This document shows, in pieces, positions 52,635 to 60,959 of a stretch of 64,000 nt of DNA. The translations under genes were made by a program, and so were the position numbers. Every line of letters begins with the position of its first letter. Position 1 is the stretch's first letter. The stretch is from contig NZ_KE383839.1 of assembly GCF_000422445.1 (NCBI RefSeq), positions 311,262 to 375,261 of the forward strand. Direction: 5' to 3'. The notes under the pieces are model-generated. The model saw only the letters and a list, made by a program, of their open reading frames with translations. It was not told the origin of the DNA and searched no databases. Source of the stretch: Paenibacillus assamensis DSM 18201. GTDB lineage: Bacteria; Bacillota; Bacilli; Paenibacillales; Paenibacillaceae.

Positions 52635-52835
52635 TTTATGATCAATCCGTGCTATATTTTACAAGTGTTTGATAATATGGAAATATGATGATAGTATTTA
52701 ATTAGGAGAAAAAATAATAACTTTATAATAAATGGTAAAAAGCATCATTTTGATGATCAAACTGAACTTAGTAAGATGTGCTATTGAGGTATTTTAACAG
52801 GTCAGAGTAAGCGTCGGTCTATCGAAGTTGAATGA
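52635..52835. other. Intergenic AT-rich region
   Basis: Between convergent genes; very AT-rich with no recognisable gene or structured element. Confidence 0.4.
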
Positions 52836-53273
52836 CTAGCGATTGTAAAACTGTACGTAGCTTCCGTTTCGTGTGAAGTTCCCCAGAAAGGCCCAGTTAA
52901 TCCAACCACCATCACCTTTGTTTCTAAATGTCCCATTCTCAAATACCCAAACGTAGTAATTAATAGAACCATAGCTTACGATAGCAGATTCTTTCACACC
53001 ATGAAAACTACGCTCATAACCTAGTTGTGTGTTAAACACTAACACATTATAACGGTTTCCCCATTTGTTATTGTAGAAATAAAGCGTATCTTTCACAAAT
53101 TGTTCACGAGCATTCATCGTTGTAATGTCACCATCAGCTACATTCGTTATTGTGGACTGTGCAGTAGGAGTTGGTGCGACATCAGATGTAGCAAAAGCGG
53201 CTGTCACTCCAGATGTTAACATGAGCGTTAAGCTCAGACTGGATACTAGCATCATGCGACTAAATTTTTTCAT
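52836..53273 (-). CDS. Secreted small protein (Bacillus stress-protein-like)
   Basis: A 145-residue exported protein: signal peptide (KKFSRMMLVSSLSLTLMLTS, cleavage near AFA), a short Thr/Ala/Pro-rich linker, then a compact domain with NNKWGNRYNVLVFN and NKGDGGWINWAFLGNFTRNG. The last block resembles small secreted proteins of Bacillus cereus-group species annotated only as stress proteins, from memory. No enzyme motif is seen. AGGAGG lies before the ATG. Divergent from the orphan response regulator, with a shared 120-base promoter region. Confidence 0.75.
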   Translation of the reverse strand: MKKFSRMMLVSSLSLTLMLTSGVTAAFATSDVAPTPTAQSTITNVADGDITTMNAREQFVKDTLYFYNNKWGNRYNVLVFNTQLGYERSFHGVKESAIVSYGSINYYVWVFENGTFRNKGDGGWINWAFLGNFTRNGSYVQFYNR

Positions 53274-53330
53274 TTTAATACCTCCTAAATTGTTTTTGTG
53301 ATATTCACATGTTCATACTAAATCTAGTAT

Positions 53331-53379
53331 GTGTCTGCCGTGTGTTCAACTTCACAAAATGTGTACACACAGCAGACAT
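53331..53379 (+). repeat. Inverted repeat in the leader of the orphan response regulator
   Basis: GTGTCTGC..TGTGT (53331-53345) faces ACACACAGCAGACA (53365-53378), with one arm abutting the AAAGGAG ribosome binding site. It could be an operator or an RNA hairpin controlling translation. Confidence 0.5.
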
Positions 53380-53394
53380 AAAGGAGTGGTAGTA

Positions 53395-54081
53395 GTGAGT
53401 TATAGCGTACTTTTAATAGAGGATGATGCTGATATTCGTAATATAATGTGCCTATATTTTGAGAAGGAGCAATGGCAGGTACATGAAGCAGAAGACGGAG
53501 AAATGGCACTAGACATGATAAGAACTTGCTGTGTTGATTTGATTATTCTTGATATTATGCTGCCAAAGCGAGATGGCTGGAGTATTTGTCGATGGATTCG
53601 AGGATTTTCTTGTGTGCCTATTATTATTGTAACGGCATATTGTAATGATGATGATCAATTGATGGGCTATGAATTTGGGGCTGATGATTACATTACGAAG
53701 CCATTTAGTCCGAAAATATTAGTTGCACGTTCCACGATGCTAGTAAAGCGTGCGGAAGGAACAGTAGGATTGGAGCAGCAGCTCATTTCATTTGGCCATG
53801 TGACTATTCATAAACAAAGAAAGTACGTCGAAGTGAATCGTTCAGAGGTTGGATTAGCACCAAAGGAATATGAATTACTAGAATATATGGTTAGAAACAA
53901 AGGGATTATTTTGTCGCGAGAAGCGATACTTGATCATGTATGGGGATTTGATTTTTATGGGGATCATCGTGTTGTAGACACACATATTCGCAAGATTAGA
54001 GCAAAGCTAGGAGTAGAAGCTAGACATATTCATACGGTAAAGGGAGTAGGGTATATGCTGGAAGTTAAAGATAAGAAGTAG
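53395..54081 (+). CDS. OmpR/PhoB-type response regulator, orphan
   Basis: A 228-residue regulator: receiver domain (acidic pair IEDDAD, phosphoacceptor Asp 53 in ILDIMLPKRDG, Thr in IIVTAY, Lys in YITKPFSP) and C-terminal winged helix (LAPKEYELLEYMVRNKGIIL, HRVVDTHIRKIRAKLG, KGVGYML). GTG 53395 with AAAGGAG upstream; the ORF running back to 53329 crosses the inverted repeat and is not used. Downstream there is only a terminator and clpP, so no kinase is encoded beside it. Confidence 0.9.
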   Translation: MSYSVLLIEDDADIRNIMCLYFEKEQWQVHEAEDGEMALDMIRTCCVDLIILDIMLPKRDGWSICRWIRGFSCVPIIIVTAYCNDDDQLMGYEFGADDYITKPFSPKILVARSTMLVKRAEGTVGLEQQLISFGHVTIHKQRKYVEVNRSEVGLAPKEYELLEYMVRNKGIILSREAILDHVWGFDFYGDHRVVDTHIRKIRAKLGVEARHIHTVKGVGYMLEVKDKK

Positions 54082-54242
54082 TTCCACAATTACATCGTTT
54101 ACATATGTATGCAGAAGTCAATAGCGTATAGGTGCACCAATCTGTTACACAGGACCAACAATTCATTAAGCTTTTGGTTAGGAAGCAAACTAATACGTAT
54201 GAGATGCATAATACTTATTTGACAATGTGAGAGTGGAATACA

Positions 54243-54265
54243 AAAGCCACCAAAATGGTGGCTTT
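54243..54265. terminator. Bidirectional terminator
   Basis: AAAGCCACC (54243-54251) pairs perfectly with GGTGGCTTT (54257-54265); ends clpP on the minus strand. Confidence 0.85.
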
Positions 54266-54283
54266 CATCATACATGGTATGGA

Positions 54284-54868
54284 TTAGATGGAGGTGAGCA
54301 CTTTATCAATAATACCGTACTCAAGAGCTTCTGCCGCGGACATAAAGTAGTCTCGATCCATGTCTTTCTCTATTCTTTCTATTGACTGTCCTGTCCGTTC
54401 AGCGGTGATTTGAACCAATTTCTCACGGGTCTTGAGAATGCGTTTTGCACTAATAGCAATATCGCTTGCCTGCCCTTGTGCTCCACCATGAGGTTGGTGG
54501 ATCATGATCTCACTGTTAGGCAGAGCAAATCGCTTGCCCTTAGCTCCAGCAAGGAGCAGCATAGCCCCGAAAGATGCCGCAAAGCCGGTACAAATCGTAT
54601 GAATTTGCGGCCTAATGTACTGCATCGTATCATAAATACCGAATCCAGCACTTACCGAGCCTCCAGGACTGTTGATGTACATATAAATGTCTTTATCAGA
54701 ATCTTCGGCTGCGAGTAGAAGCAGCTGTGCAATAATGCTATTAGCGAGCGGGTCGTTAATTTCTGAACCGACAAATACGATTCTGTCCTTGAGCAATCTT
54801 GAATAAATATCGTACGATCTTTCGCCGCGGTTGGTTTGCTCCACTACATACGGGATAAAACTAGACAT
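54284..54868 (-). CDS. clpP: ATP-dependent Clp protease proteolytic subunit
   Basis: A 194-residue serine peptidase that forms a tetradecameric chamber working with ClpX or ClpC. The catalytic triad is Ser 99 ([11 protein letters not shown]), His 124 ([13 protein letters not shown]) and probably Asp 173 ([12 protein letters not shown]). The residue after the serine is Phe where most ClpP have Met, and the N-terminus ([20 protein letters not shown]) is canonical. It stands alone, not next to clpX or tig; such free-standing copies in Paenibacillus may be second paralogues. Confidence 0.94.
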   Translation of the reverse strand: MSSFIPYVVEQTNRGERSYDIYSRLLKDRIVFVGSEINDPLANSIIAQLLLLAAEDSDKDIYMYINSPGGSVSAGFGIYDTMQYIRPQIHTICTGFAASFGAMLLLAGAKGKRFALPNSEIMIHQPHGGAQGQASDIAISAKRILKTREKLVQITAERTGQSIERIEKDMDRDYFMSAAEALEYGIIDKVLTSI

Positions 54869-55049
54869 GGCATTACCTCCGTGTTTATGTTTGAGTCATG
54901 TAACAACAGGTAAACGAATCCACGTTGTCAAAAGGTACGGAGCAAGCGTAAATAAAATGTATAAGTTCAGCGTAACGAAACGCACGTATGAATCGTTTAC
55001 CTATAAGATATTCTAAACAACGCAACGAATAAGGAGTTGACTGTGAAAG

Positions 55050-55793
55050 ATGAGCCATTCATTAACGACATCGTATGAGACGGTGAGCAGCGATCTGGAA
55101 CAGTTACACGCTGTGCTAAGCCGCTACTGTCTTTCATTAACTCATTCTGTGTGGGATTCCGAAGATCTGGTGCAGGATACATGGGTGAAGATTTTGGATA
55201 GGAAGCGGGAGCAAGAACATAACAATTCTGAAGCGCTATTGCTGCGAACAGCTAAAAATACGTGGATCGATCAAGTGCGCCGCAGAAAAATACTGGATCG
55301 AATTTTGAATCAGGAAAGAGAACAATTGACAGAAGGTGAGAAGCATCTTACAGGTGGTAGTAGTACCTTAGACATCGAAATCGCTTTTTATTATGTGATG
55401 AAATATTTGTCTCCATTGCAAAGAACCGTTTTATTGCTGCGCGGGGCGCTTGGTTATTCCGTTGCAGACACGGCTAGTAAGCTTCAGACGACAGAGGGGG
55501 CAGTCAAGGCAGCCTATCATCGTGCACGTAAAGGGCTGCAATCATTGAAGGAGGATGACGATGCTTTAGATGAAATGGTTATCACTGACGAAGAGGTCGT
55601 ACAATGGAATCTGAGTGCGCTTGTTAGGGCATATGTTAATGGTGAGGTAGAAGAGATATTAAGACTTGTCCAAGGAGAACAAGGGATACATGATGTATGT
55701 AATGTTTACTTCCTAGCTGCCACTCGTAAACAAATGAAAAATAAAACGCATAATAAATGTGTGTCCAACGTGTACGCATCATTAGCTGCGTAG
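55050..55793 (+). CDS. RNA polymerase sigma factor, ECF/SigJ-like
   Basis: A 247-residue sigma-70 family protein. Region 2 spans about 15-85 (DSEDLVQDTWVKILDRK, LLRTAKNTWIDQVRRRK), region 4 about 115-165 (LSPLQRTVLLLRGALGYSVA, TTEGAVKAAYHRARKGLQ). An extra C-terminal 75 residues resemble the start of an SnoaL-like tail found in ECF41-type or Paenibacillus-specific groups. No anti-sigma gene is adjacent, in line with a tail-regulated type. AAGGAG lies 13 bases before the ATG, a rather long gap. Confidence 0.85.
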   Translation: MSHSLTTSYETVSSDLEQLHAVLSRYCLSLTHSVWDSEDLVQDTWVKILDRKREQEHNNSEALLLRTAKNTWIDQVRRRKILDRILNQEREQLTEGEKHLTGGSSTLDIEIAFYYVMKYLSPLQRTVLLLRGALGYSVADTASKLQTTEGAVKAAYHRARKGLQSLKEDDDALDEMVITDEEVVQWNLSALVRAYVNGEVEEILRLVQGEQGIHDVCNVYFLAATRKQMKNKTHNKCVSNVYASLAA

Positions 55794-55872
55794 TTGTGTG
55801 CGCCCATGTTGGTTCATGCTATATTATTGAAAATGATTGAGCTGCTGTGGGAAATGGTAATGATGAATGATT

Positions 55873-55905
55873 AAAGATCATCCGTGTAAACGGGTGATCT
55901 TTTTC
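55873..55905 (+). terminator. Rho-independent terminator after sigma factor gene
   Basis: AAAGATCATCCGT (55873-55885) pairs with ACGGGTGATCTTT (55890-55902) around GTAA; T run follows. Confidence 0.85.
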
Positions 55906-55927
55906 TATGTAAATGTAATGGAATTAC

Positions 55928-55984
55928 TTTACATCAAAAACGACACTAGGTATAATTATTATGTAATTACGTAATATCATAATA
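55928..55984 (+). promoter_or_regulatory. Promoter and 28-bp dyad before the HTH-GyrB-like gene
   Basis: TTTACA (55928-55933), 17 bases, TATAAT (55951-55956). Starting one base after the -10 is a nested dyad at 55957-55984: TATTATG .. ATTAC|GTAAT .. CATAATA, with 12 of 14 pairs complementary. It covers the transcription start, as expected for a repressor site. Confidence 0.75.
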
Positions 55985-56005
55985 CGTATTTTCATAAAAT
56001 AGGAG

Positions 56006-57142
56006 ATGATCCACATCAGCAAAGCATTACGCGGTGAGATTGATGCGTTAAAGACACAGATGTCTGAGCTTCAAATACTTGTTAGGAGCATCGTTACAAG
56101 TCAGTCATCTGTTGAGTTTCCGGTGCAACCAATAGCTCCTCAAGTCTTATACAAAGATGAACAAAACTTTTCAGCGTCATCGGGCAACGTGTATTATGCG
56201 GGCCAATATCAAGCAAATGGACAACTACTGCGTTGGGAGCCTAAGGATAAACAGCTGGAGCAATTGCTTCAAATAAGTACGGAAAAAAGCTCGAAAATAC
56301 TATCTGCCCTAGGCAGCAAGCTGCGTCTCGATATTATAATAGCCATTTTAAATGAATCCCTTACAGGGGCTGAAATGGTTGAAAAGTTAAATATGGGTAC
56401 GACGGGGCAGCTGTATCATCATTTAAAAGCTTTGAATGGGGCTAACTTGATAGAACAAGATAAGAGTGGACGTTATACAGTACCAGATCATCGTAAGCTG
56501 CCGCTTCTTTTGTTGTTGTCAGCTGCTGCTGATATGCTCGATACTAGCGATTATTTAGATATGGTTCAGGTCAGAGAATCCCCTGGAACTTATATGGGAA
56601 ATGCCAATGCAGAAGGTTATGACGCCAATTTACTTTTATGGGCAGTCGTTGAAAATTCAATTCTCGAACACGCGGCAGGCTACACGACGGAAGTGCATTT
56701 GTTCTTGCATCAAGATGGCAGTGCAACTGTGAGTGATAACGGCAGAGGGATTCCGATCCAAGCTTTTCAAAATAGCAATCCATCGCATGTACAAACCGTA
56801 TTGACGGATATTCATAGATTTCGAAATGAAGCGCCGTATCAAGTACCTGGTGCAGAGCAGGGAATAAGTATTGCAGTTGTAAATGCGTTAACCATGAGCC
56901 TCACCGTTGAAGTGCAGAGAGAAGGCTATGTGTATCGTCAGCAATATAAGCATGGAATTCCACAAACCGATCTTCTAACCGTAGGGATAACTTCATTAAC
57001 GGGCACAAGCATAACGTTCAAACCGGATCCGGAATTATTCAGGCAAGGCTTTAACAGGAATGAAATCCAGCAACAAATTGAAAAATTAGCCGTTTCATAT
57101 CCTAGCTTGATCATTTGCCTGCATCGACACACATTCTCTTAG
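56006..57142 (+). CDS. Winged-helix regulator fused to a GyrB-like GHKL ATPase domain
   Basis: A 378-residue protein. Residues 10-30 may form a coiled coil; about 95-160 is an ArsR-like winged helix (ILSALGSKLRLDIIIAILNE, GTTGQLYHHLKAL). Residues 205-345 follow the N-terminal ATPase of DNA gyrase B closely: AVVENSILEHAAGY, VSDNGRGIP, AVVNALTMSLTVEV, REGYVYRQQYKHGIPQ, GTSITFKPDPELF. The catalytic Glu 42 of GyrB corresponds to Ala 213, and the GxHGVG lid reads GAEQGIS, so hydrolysis is unlikely, while counterparts of Asn 46, Asp 73, Arg 76, Pro 79, Arg 136 and Thr 165 remain (from memory). ATG 56006 abuts AGGAG; ATC 56015 has better spacing. A methyltransferase gene follows. Confidence 0.8.
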   Translation: MIHISKALRGEIDALKTQMSELQILVRSIVTSQSSVEFPVQPIAPQVLYKDEQNFSASSGNVYYAGQYQANGQLLRWEPKDKQLEQLLQISTEKSSKILSALGSKLRLDIIIAILNESLTGAEMVEKLNMGTTGQLYHHLKALNGANLIEQDKSGRYTVPDHRKLPLLLLLSAAADMLDTSDYLDMVQVRESPGTYMGNANAEGYDANLLLWAVVENSILEHAAGYTTEVHLFLHQDGSATVSDNGRGIPIQAFQNSNPSHVQTVLTDIHRFRNEAPYQVPGAEQGISIAVVNALTMSLTVEVQREGYVYRQQYKHGIPQTDLLTVGITSLTGTSITFKPDPELFRQGFNRNEIQQQIEKLAVSYPSLIICLHRHTFS

Positions 57143-57154
57143 GGGGGCGTTACG

Positions 57155-57868
57155 TTGGAGACGATTCATAGTCATGACGATATCCTTAACATGCTTGATA
57201 CGCTATTAAGAGAGCAATCTAGTTTTACTTGGAATACTTTCTACTCAGATCGCAGTAAAGCGATTCCATTTTTCGTAAATGCACCAGATGAGAACTTAGT
57301 GCAGTATGTGCACCAGCGTCAGTTACCAGCAGCAGGCAGGGTACTTGAATTGGGATGCGGACCTGGAAGAAATGCCATTTATTTAGCCAAACAGGGATAT
57401 GAAGTTGATGCTGTAGATCTTTCGAGTGAAGCCTTACAATGGGCAAAGGATAGAGCGCAACAACAGCAAGTTGATGTCAATTTCATATGTAGAAATATAT
57501 TTGAATTGGATATTGAAGAAGCAGCCTATGATATTATTTATGACTCAGGATGCATGCATCATATAGCACCTCACCGTAGAATCGATTACGTACGTCTAGT
57601 GAATAGAGCTCTGAAGTCAGGAGGAATGTTTGCTGTTACTTGCTTTGTTGAAAATGGCGTGCTCGGAGGAGCTGAAATAAGTGATTGGGAGGTTTATCGT
57701 CAACGGTCGCTTAGAGGCGGACTGGGTTTCAACTCTGATAAATTAAAAACGATCTTTAAGGATCTTCATGCCGTCGAAGTTCGAAAAATGCTAGATATGG
57801 AGAAGTCTAGTGATCGCTTTGGCAATTCAGGTTTATGGGCAGCATTGTTTCAAAAGAAAGAACGATAA
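57155..57868 (+). CDS. SAM-dependent class I methyltransferase
   Basis: A 237-residue methyltransferase with the Rossmann SAM-binding motif LELGCGPGRNAIYLAKQGYE, the acidic ribose contact VDAVDLS, motif IV YDIIYDSGCMHHI and post-motif RALKSGGMFAVTCF. It resembles small-molecule or thiopurine/tellurite-type methyltransferases (TehB-like). TTG 57155 with GGGGGG upstream, 12 bases after the HTH-GyrB-like gene, so the pair is an operon and the enzyme is a likely target of that regulator, perhaps modifying an inhibitor or its target. Confidence 0.88.
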   Translation: METIHSHDDILNMLDTLLREQSSFTWNTFYSDRSKAIPFFVNAPDENLVQYVHQRQLPAAGRVLELGCGPGRNAIYLAKQGYEVDAVDLSSEALQWAKDRAQQQQVDVNFICRNIFELDIEEAAYDIIYDSGCMHHIAPHRRIDYVRLVNRALKSGGMFAVTCFVENGVLGGAEISDWEVYRQRSLRGGLGFNSDKLKTIFKDLHAVEVRKMLDMEKSSDRFGNSGLWAALFQKKER

Positions 57869-57930
57869 ATGCAGCCAACCTGTTGTGGTAAGAATTCGGG
57901 GATAGATTCAAATAAATAGATGGAATGATC

Positions 57931-57956
57931 ATGACCTCTGCGGAGGTCATTTTTTA
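57931..57956 (+). terminator. Rho-independent terminator
   Basis: ATGACCTC (57931-57938), TGCG, GAGGTCAT (57943-57950), T6. Confidence 0.85.
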
Positions 57957-58135
57957 TATGACACATCATCTATCACGAATTCATACAAGGAAAGTTTGCA
58001 TATGCATCGTGTTCACATAGGCTATTTGTATCTATGAAATAAATTGCATAGAAAACGTTGTGGCTGCTATAATATGGAATGTTAATATTTTCTATTGGAA
58101 TAGAAAATATCTTTTATCATTCAGGAGGCGGAGAA

Positions 58136-59320
58136 ATGAGAAAGCGAATCATCATTGGCATGCTGCTCGTTTTTATACTAGCTTTTCCATCGTTACTGGC
58201 AGCAGCTGAAAAAAACAAAGCAGTAGAAATTGAACTCAAGTACGGTGCCAATAACTCTTATGTATACGAAGGATTCCAAAAAAATGGAGTCGATTATGTT
58301 CCGATGAATCAGATTAGCTCAGATAATCAGCTAACAGAGACGTATCGAGTCGGTGCCAAAACCTATGAATCTTTACTAGATGTTCAAGTCCCACCGAAGT
58401 CGGACGTGTTTGGCAAATTTACAGCTCGGGAAAAAGATATTGTATTTAGAGTAGGAAAGGATCACGTGCGTGTGAATGGTTCCTACGTCAAGCTGAAAGG
58501 AACACCATTTGTTTATAAGGGCACTTTTTATGCCCCCCTAGCTCCAGTGTTGGATGCATTAGAAATAAAAACAACTTATGACAAGAAGACGAAAGTATAT
58601 AAAGTGGATACGTCTTATACGCCAACATTCGATTATGCGAGCAAGACTTATAACAACATGACTTATCGTGTTGATTATAAGACAGGTAAAGTTCACGTGA
58701 CAGATAAGAAGGGCAGACGTAAGCTTCTCACAACATTAGACGTGCCCATTCATAAGAGAGCGGAAATTACATTTAAGAAAACGCCCAAAGGACATGTGAT
58801 TTTAAACATTTTCGATGACCATGGTGAGCCGAGTATCAATATGAATAAACATATGCTGCTATTAAAGAACGGCAAGCTTATTCATAAAACACTTGCTGAT
58901 TATCATAAACGATACGAAGATAATATCGAGGTAGTAGGATCTACTATTTACATGACAAACGGTAAGAAGCTTACTATGATTAGTGATGATACTGGTAAAG
59001 TTGTGAAAACATTAGATTTAGTAGCTTTAGGTGGAGTAGATGATCAGTATTTTGTGTCCATGGTAAGTGAAGATTATATCCTTATCAGACCTATGGAAAA
59101 AGGCTTATTGACGCTGGTTTACTTGGATAACAAGGAAAAGGTGCTGCTGTACAAAGAGTTTCTGAATCAGGCAGAACAGGAATACGCAGAAATGAATGAT
59201 GTTCCCTATCATGGTGATTACCTCAATTTTGTGAAGCAAGAGGGAAATAAGCTATATTTCAAAAATAAAAGCAATTTGATTAAAGAAGATAAAACCTTGT
59301 ACACATATACGTTAAAATAA
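58136..59320 (+). CDS. Secreted copper-amine-oxidase N-terminal domain protein
   Basis: A 394-residue exported protein: signal peptide (RKRIIIGMLLVFILAFPSLL), then a copper amine oxidase N-terminal-type domain (VRVNGSYVKLKGTPFVYKGT, FYAPLAPVLDALEIKTTYD), widely used in Paenibacillus as a wall- or matrix-associated module without oxidase activity. The rest is lysine-rich beta structure, possibly a small propeller (YDYASKTYNNMTYRVDY, IEVVGSTIYMTNGKKLTMIS). ATG 58136 has AGGAGGCGG before it. Function unknown. Confidence 0.8.
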   Translation: MRKRIIIGMLLVFILAFPSLLAAAEKNKAVEIELKYGANNSYVYEGFQKNGVDYVPMNQISSDNQLTETYRVGAKTYESLLDVQVPPKSDVFGKFTAREKDIVFRVGKDHVRVNGSYVKLKGTPFVYKGTFYAPLAPVLDALEIKTTYDKKTKVYKVDTSYTPTFDYASKTYNNMTYRVDYKTGKVHVTDKKGRRKLLTTLDVPIHKRAEITFKKTPKGHVILNIFDDHGEPSINMNKHMLLLKNGKLIHKTLADYHKRYEDNIEVVGSTIYMTNGKKLTMISDDTGKVVKTLDLVALGGVDDQYFVSMVSEDYILIRPMEKGLLTLVYLDNKEKVLLYKEFLNQAEQEYAEMNDVPYHGDYLNFVKQEGNKLYFKNKSNLIKEDKTLYTYTLK

Positions 59321-59326
59321 ACAAGT

Positions 59327-59370
59327 AGAACTCGTTGCAGTGCAGGCTGTAGCGGGTTCTTTGCGGTTTT
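59327..59370 (+). terminator. 14-bp stem-loop terminator
   Basis: AGAACTCGTTGCAG (59327-59340) pairs with CTGTAGCGGGTTCT (59347-59360), including G-T pairs; weak T tract. Confidence 0.6.
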
Positions 59371-59446
59371 ACAGGTTACAGAGAAAGACGGAGTTATAGG
59401 GTTTGGTGACTTCGTAATTACGTAGATATAAACTTGATTCCTTTAA

Positions 59447-59477
59447 TATTGACTAAACATTCATTCAATAATAAACT
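59447..59477 (+). promoter_or_regulatory. Promoter and partial dyad before hydrolase-tetR operon
   Basis: TTGACT (59449-59454), 17 bases, TAAACT (59472-59477). A 24-bp imperfect dyad TATTGA..TCAATA (59447-59470) overlaps the -35. It is a probable TetR site. Confidence 0.5.
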
Positions 59478-59517
59478 GTGATCATCTTCTCATTACCAAT
59501 TCATGGAGGGTTGCCAG

Positions 59518-60267
59518 ATGGATTTGTATTATGAAGTACATGGTGAAGGAGAACCTGTTGTCCTTGTGCATAGCGGTGCTGCTGATATAAGAGATTGGGC
59601 CTTTGTCACACCAATTTTGGCAAAAAAATATCAGGTCATTACTTTTGACGGTCGTGGATGCGGCCAATCGCCTGCGCCAATAGAACCAGCTAACTACGTG
59701 GAAGATTTACATGCCATATTGGATTATCTTCAACTTGACCAGGCAACGATTGTAGGCCATTCAATAGGAGGCAGGATTGCAACCGATTTTGCACTGACTT
59801 ATCCGCATCGTGTTACAAAGCTTGTACTTGTAGCCCCAGCCTTGTCCGGTTTCCAACATAGTGAGGTATTCACGAAGAACATGTTGGACATCCAAGCGGC
59901 ATCACCTAATGTTGATAAAATGATTGAGATATCCTTGAACAACTGTATTTATCGTCTTGTACTAGCTAGTCCGCAGCGAGAATACTTCATAGATATGCAC
60001 AGATCTAATATGTTAAAAATGTTCCATTGGAATACTTGGGAGTCGGTATGGCCGCAGCCTCCTGCGATAGAGCGTCTGGAGCAGCTTTCAGCTCCAACTT
60101 GCTTTATTATTGGTACAGAAGACTCCTCGGATTTACATCAAATTGCGGAGCATTTTCAGGCTGTTCCAGACATCCGATTTGTTGAAATGAATGGAGTCGA
60201 TCATAAGCCCACGCTAACTCATCCGGAAGAACTTAGCCGTCATATACTTGAATTTTTGGAGGATTGA
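59518..60267 (+). CDS. Alpha/beta hydrolase
   Basis: A 249-residue soluble hydrolase with the canonical plan: oxyanion hole VHSGAADIRDW, nucleophile elbow VGHSIGGRIA, acid in FIIGTEDSSD and catalytic His in NGVDHKPTL. The GRGCGQSP turn is typical for lactonase/esterase-like members. ATG 59518 is preferred because GGAGGG lies at 59505-59510, inside the longer frame that begins at 59503. It is followed within nine bases by a TetR regulator and both are likely controlled by the dyad at 59447-59470. Confidence 0.9.
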   Translation: MDLYYEVHGEGEPVVLVHSGAADIRDWAFVTPILAKKYQVITFDGRGCGQSPAPIEPANYVEDLHAILDYLQLDQATIVGHSIGGRIATDFALTYPHRVTKLVLVAPALSGFQHSEVFTKNMLDIQAASPNVDKMIEISLNNCIYRLVLASPQREYFIDMHRSNMLKMFHWNTWESVWPQPPAIERLEQLSAPTCFIIGTEDSSDLHQIAEHFQAVPDIRFVEMNGVDHKPTLTHPEELSRHILEFLED

Positions 60268-60275
60268 TTGCAGCC

Positions 60276-60872
60276 GTGCCTCGTACCCCAGAAGAAAATG
60301 AACGCATTCGACAAGCTGCGAAAGAAAAAATTCATGCAGCGGCGATGACGCTTTTTGTTAAAAAAGGCTACCATGCTACCTCGGTCGAAGAAGTATCCAA
60401 ACTAGCCAACATATCGAAGGGCTTGCTCTACAACTATTACAAAGGTAAAGAAGACCTTCTCGCAGCTATGATCCAAGTTCGCATTGAAGAAATTTCTGAA
60501 GTGATAGAAACAGCTGCCGTAATAAAGACACCGATTGAGCAGCTCCGCTATATCGTCGATGGTGCATTAGATAACGTATACCAACGTCCCGAAGTTTATC
60601 GATTTTATTTAAACTTGCAAACACAGCCGGAAGACGATCGTGTGCTAGCTGCTTATAGACAGCAGCTGAATGAGGAAGCCCGCAAGCAATTTGAAGTACA
60701 GTGTCAAATCTTTGAGAAGCTTGGGGTTAAGGAACCGAGAATGAGATCGCTGTTCTTCTCTTCAGCGCTGCATGGCACCATGTTGATGATAGCTACGTAT
60801 ACGGAGAGATTCCCCGTAGAGAAGATGAAACAACAATTGATGCGAGAATACGGTAACAGCAAGGGAGAGTAA
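60276..60872 (+). CDS. TetR family transcriptional regulator
   Basis: About 198 residues; the N-terminal TetR domain is textbook (IRQAAKEKIHAAAMTLFVKK, GYHATSVEEVSKLANISKG, LLYNYYKGKEDLLAAM). I favour GTG 60276 because the family commonly starts with PRTPEENERIR; TTG 60264 would overlap the hydrolase stop and sit only one base from GGAGG. The C-terminal ligand domain is divergent. Coupled to the alpha/beta-hydrolase gene upstream. Confidence 0.9.
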   Translation: MPRTPEENERIRQAAKEKIHAAAMTLFVKKGYHATSVEEVSKLANISKGLLYNYYKGKEDLLAAMIQVRIEEISEVIETAAVIKTPIEQLRYIVDGALDNVYQRPEVYRFYLNLQTQPEDDRVLAAYRQQLNEEARKQFEVQCQIFEKLGVKEPRMRSLFFSSALHGTMLMIATYTERFPVEKMKQQLMREYGNSKGE

Positions 60873-60915
60873 AGGTTTGCTGCATAGGTAGTACGAATCG
60901 ATAATCAAGTATAAC

Positions 60916-60954
60916 GCGGCAGTTAAAGCATATTTACGTACTCTAAGCTGCCGC
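60916..60954. terminator. Hairpin between convergent tetR and splB
   Basis: GCGGCAG (60916-60922) pairs with CTGCCGC (60948-60954); weak T tracts. Confidence 0.5.
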
Positions 60955-60959
60955 TATTG

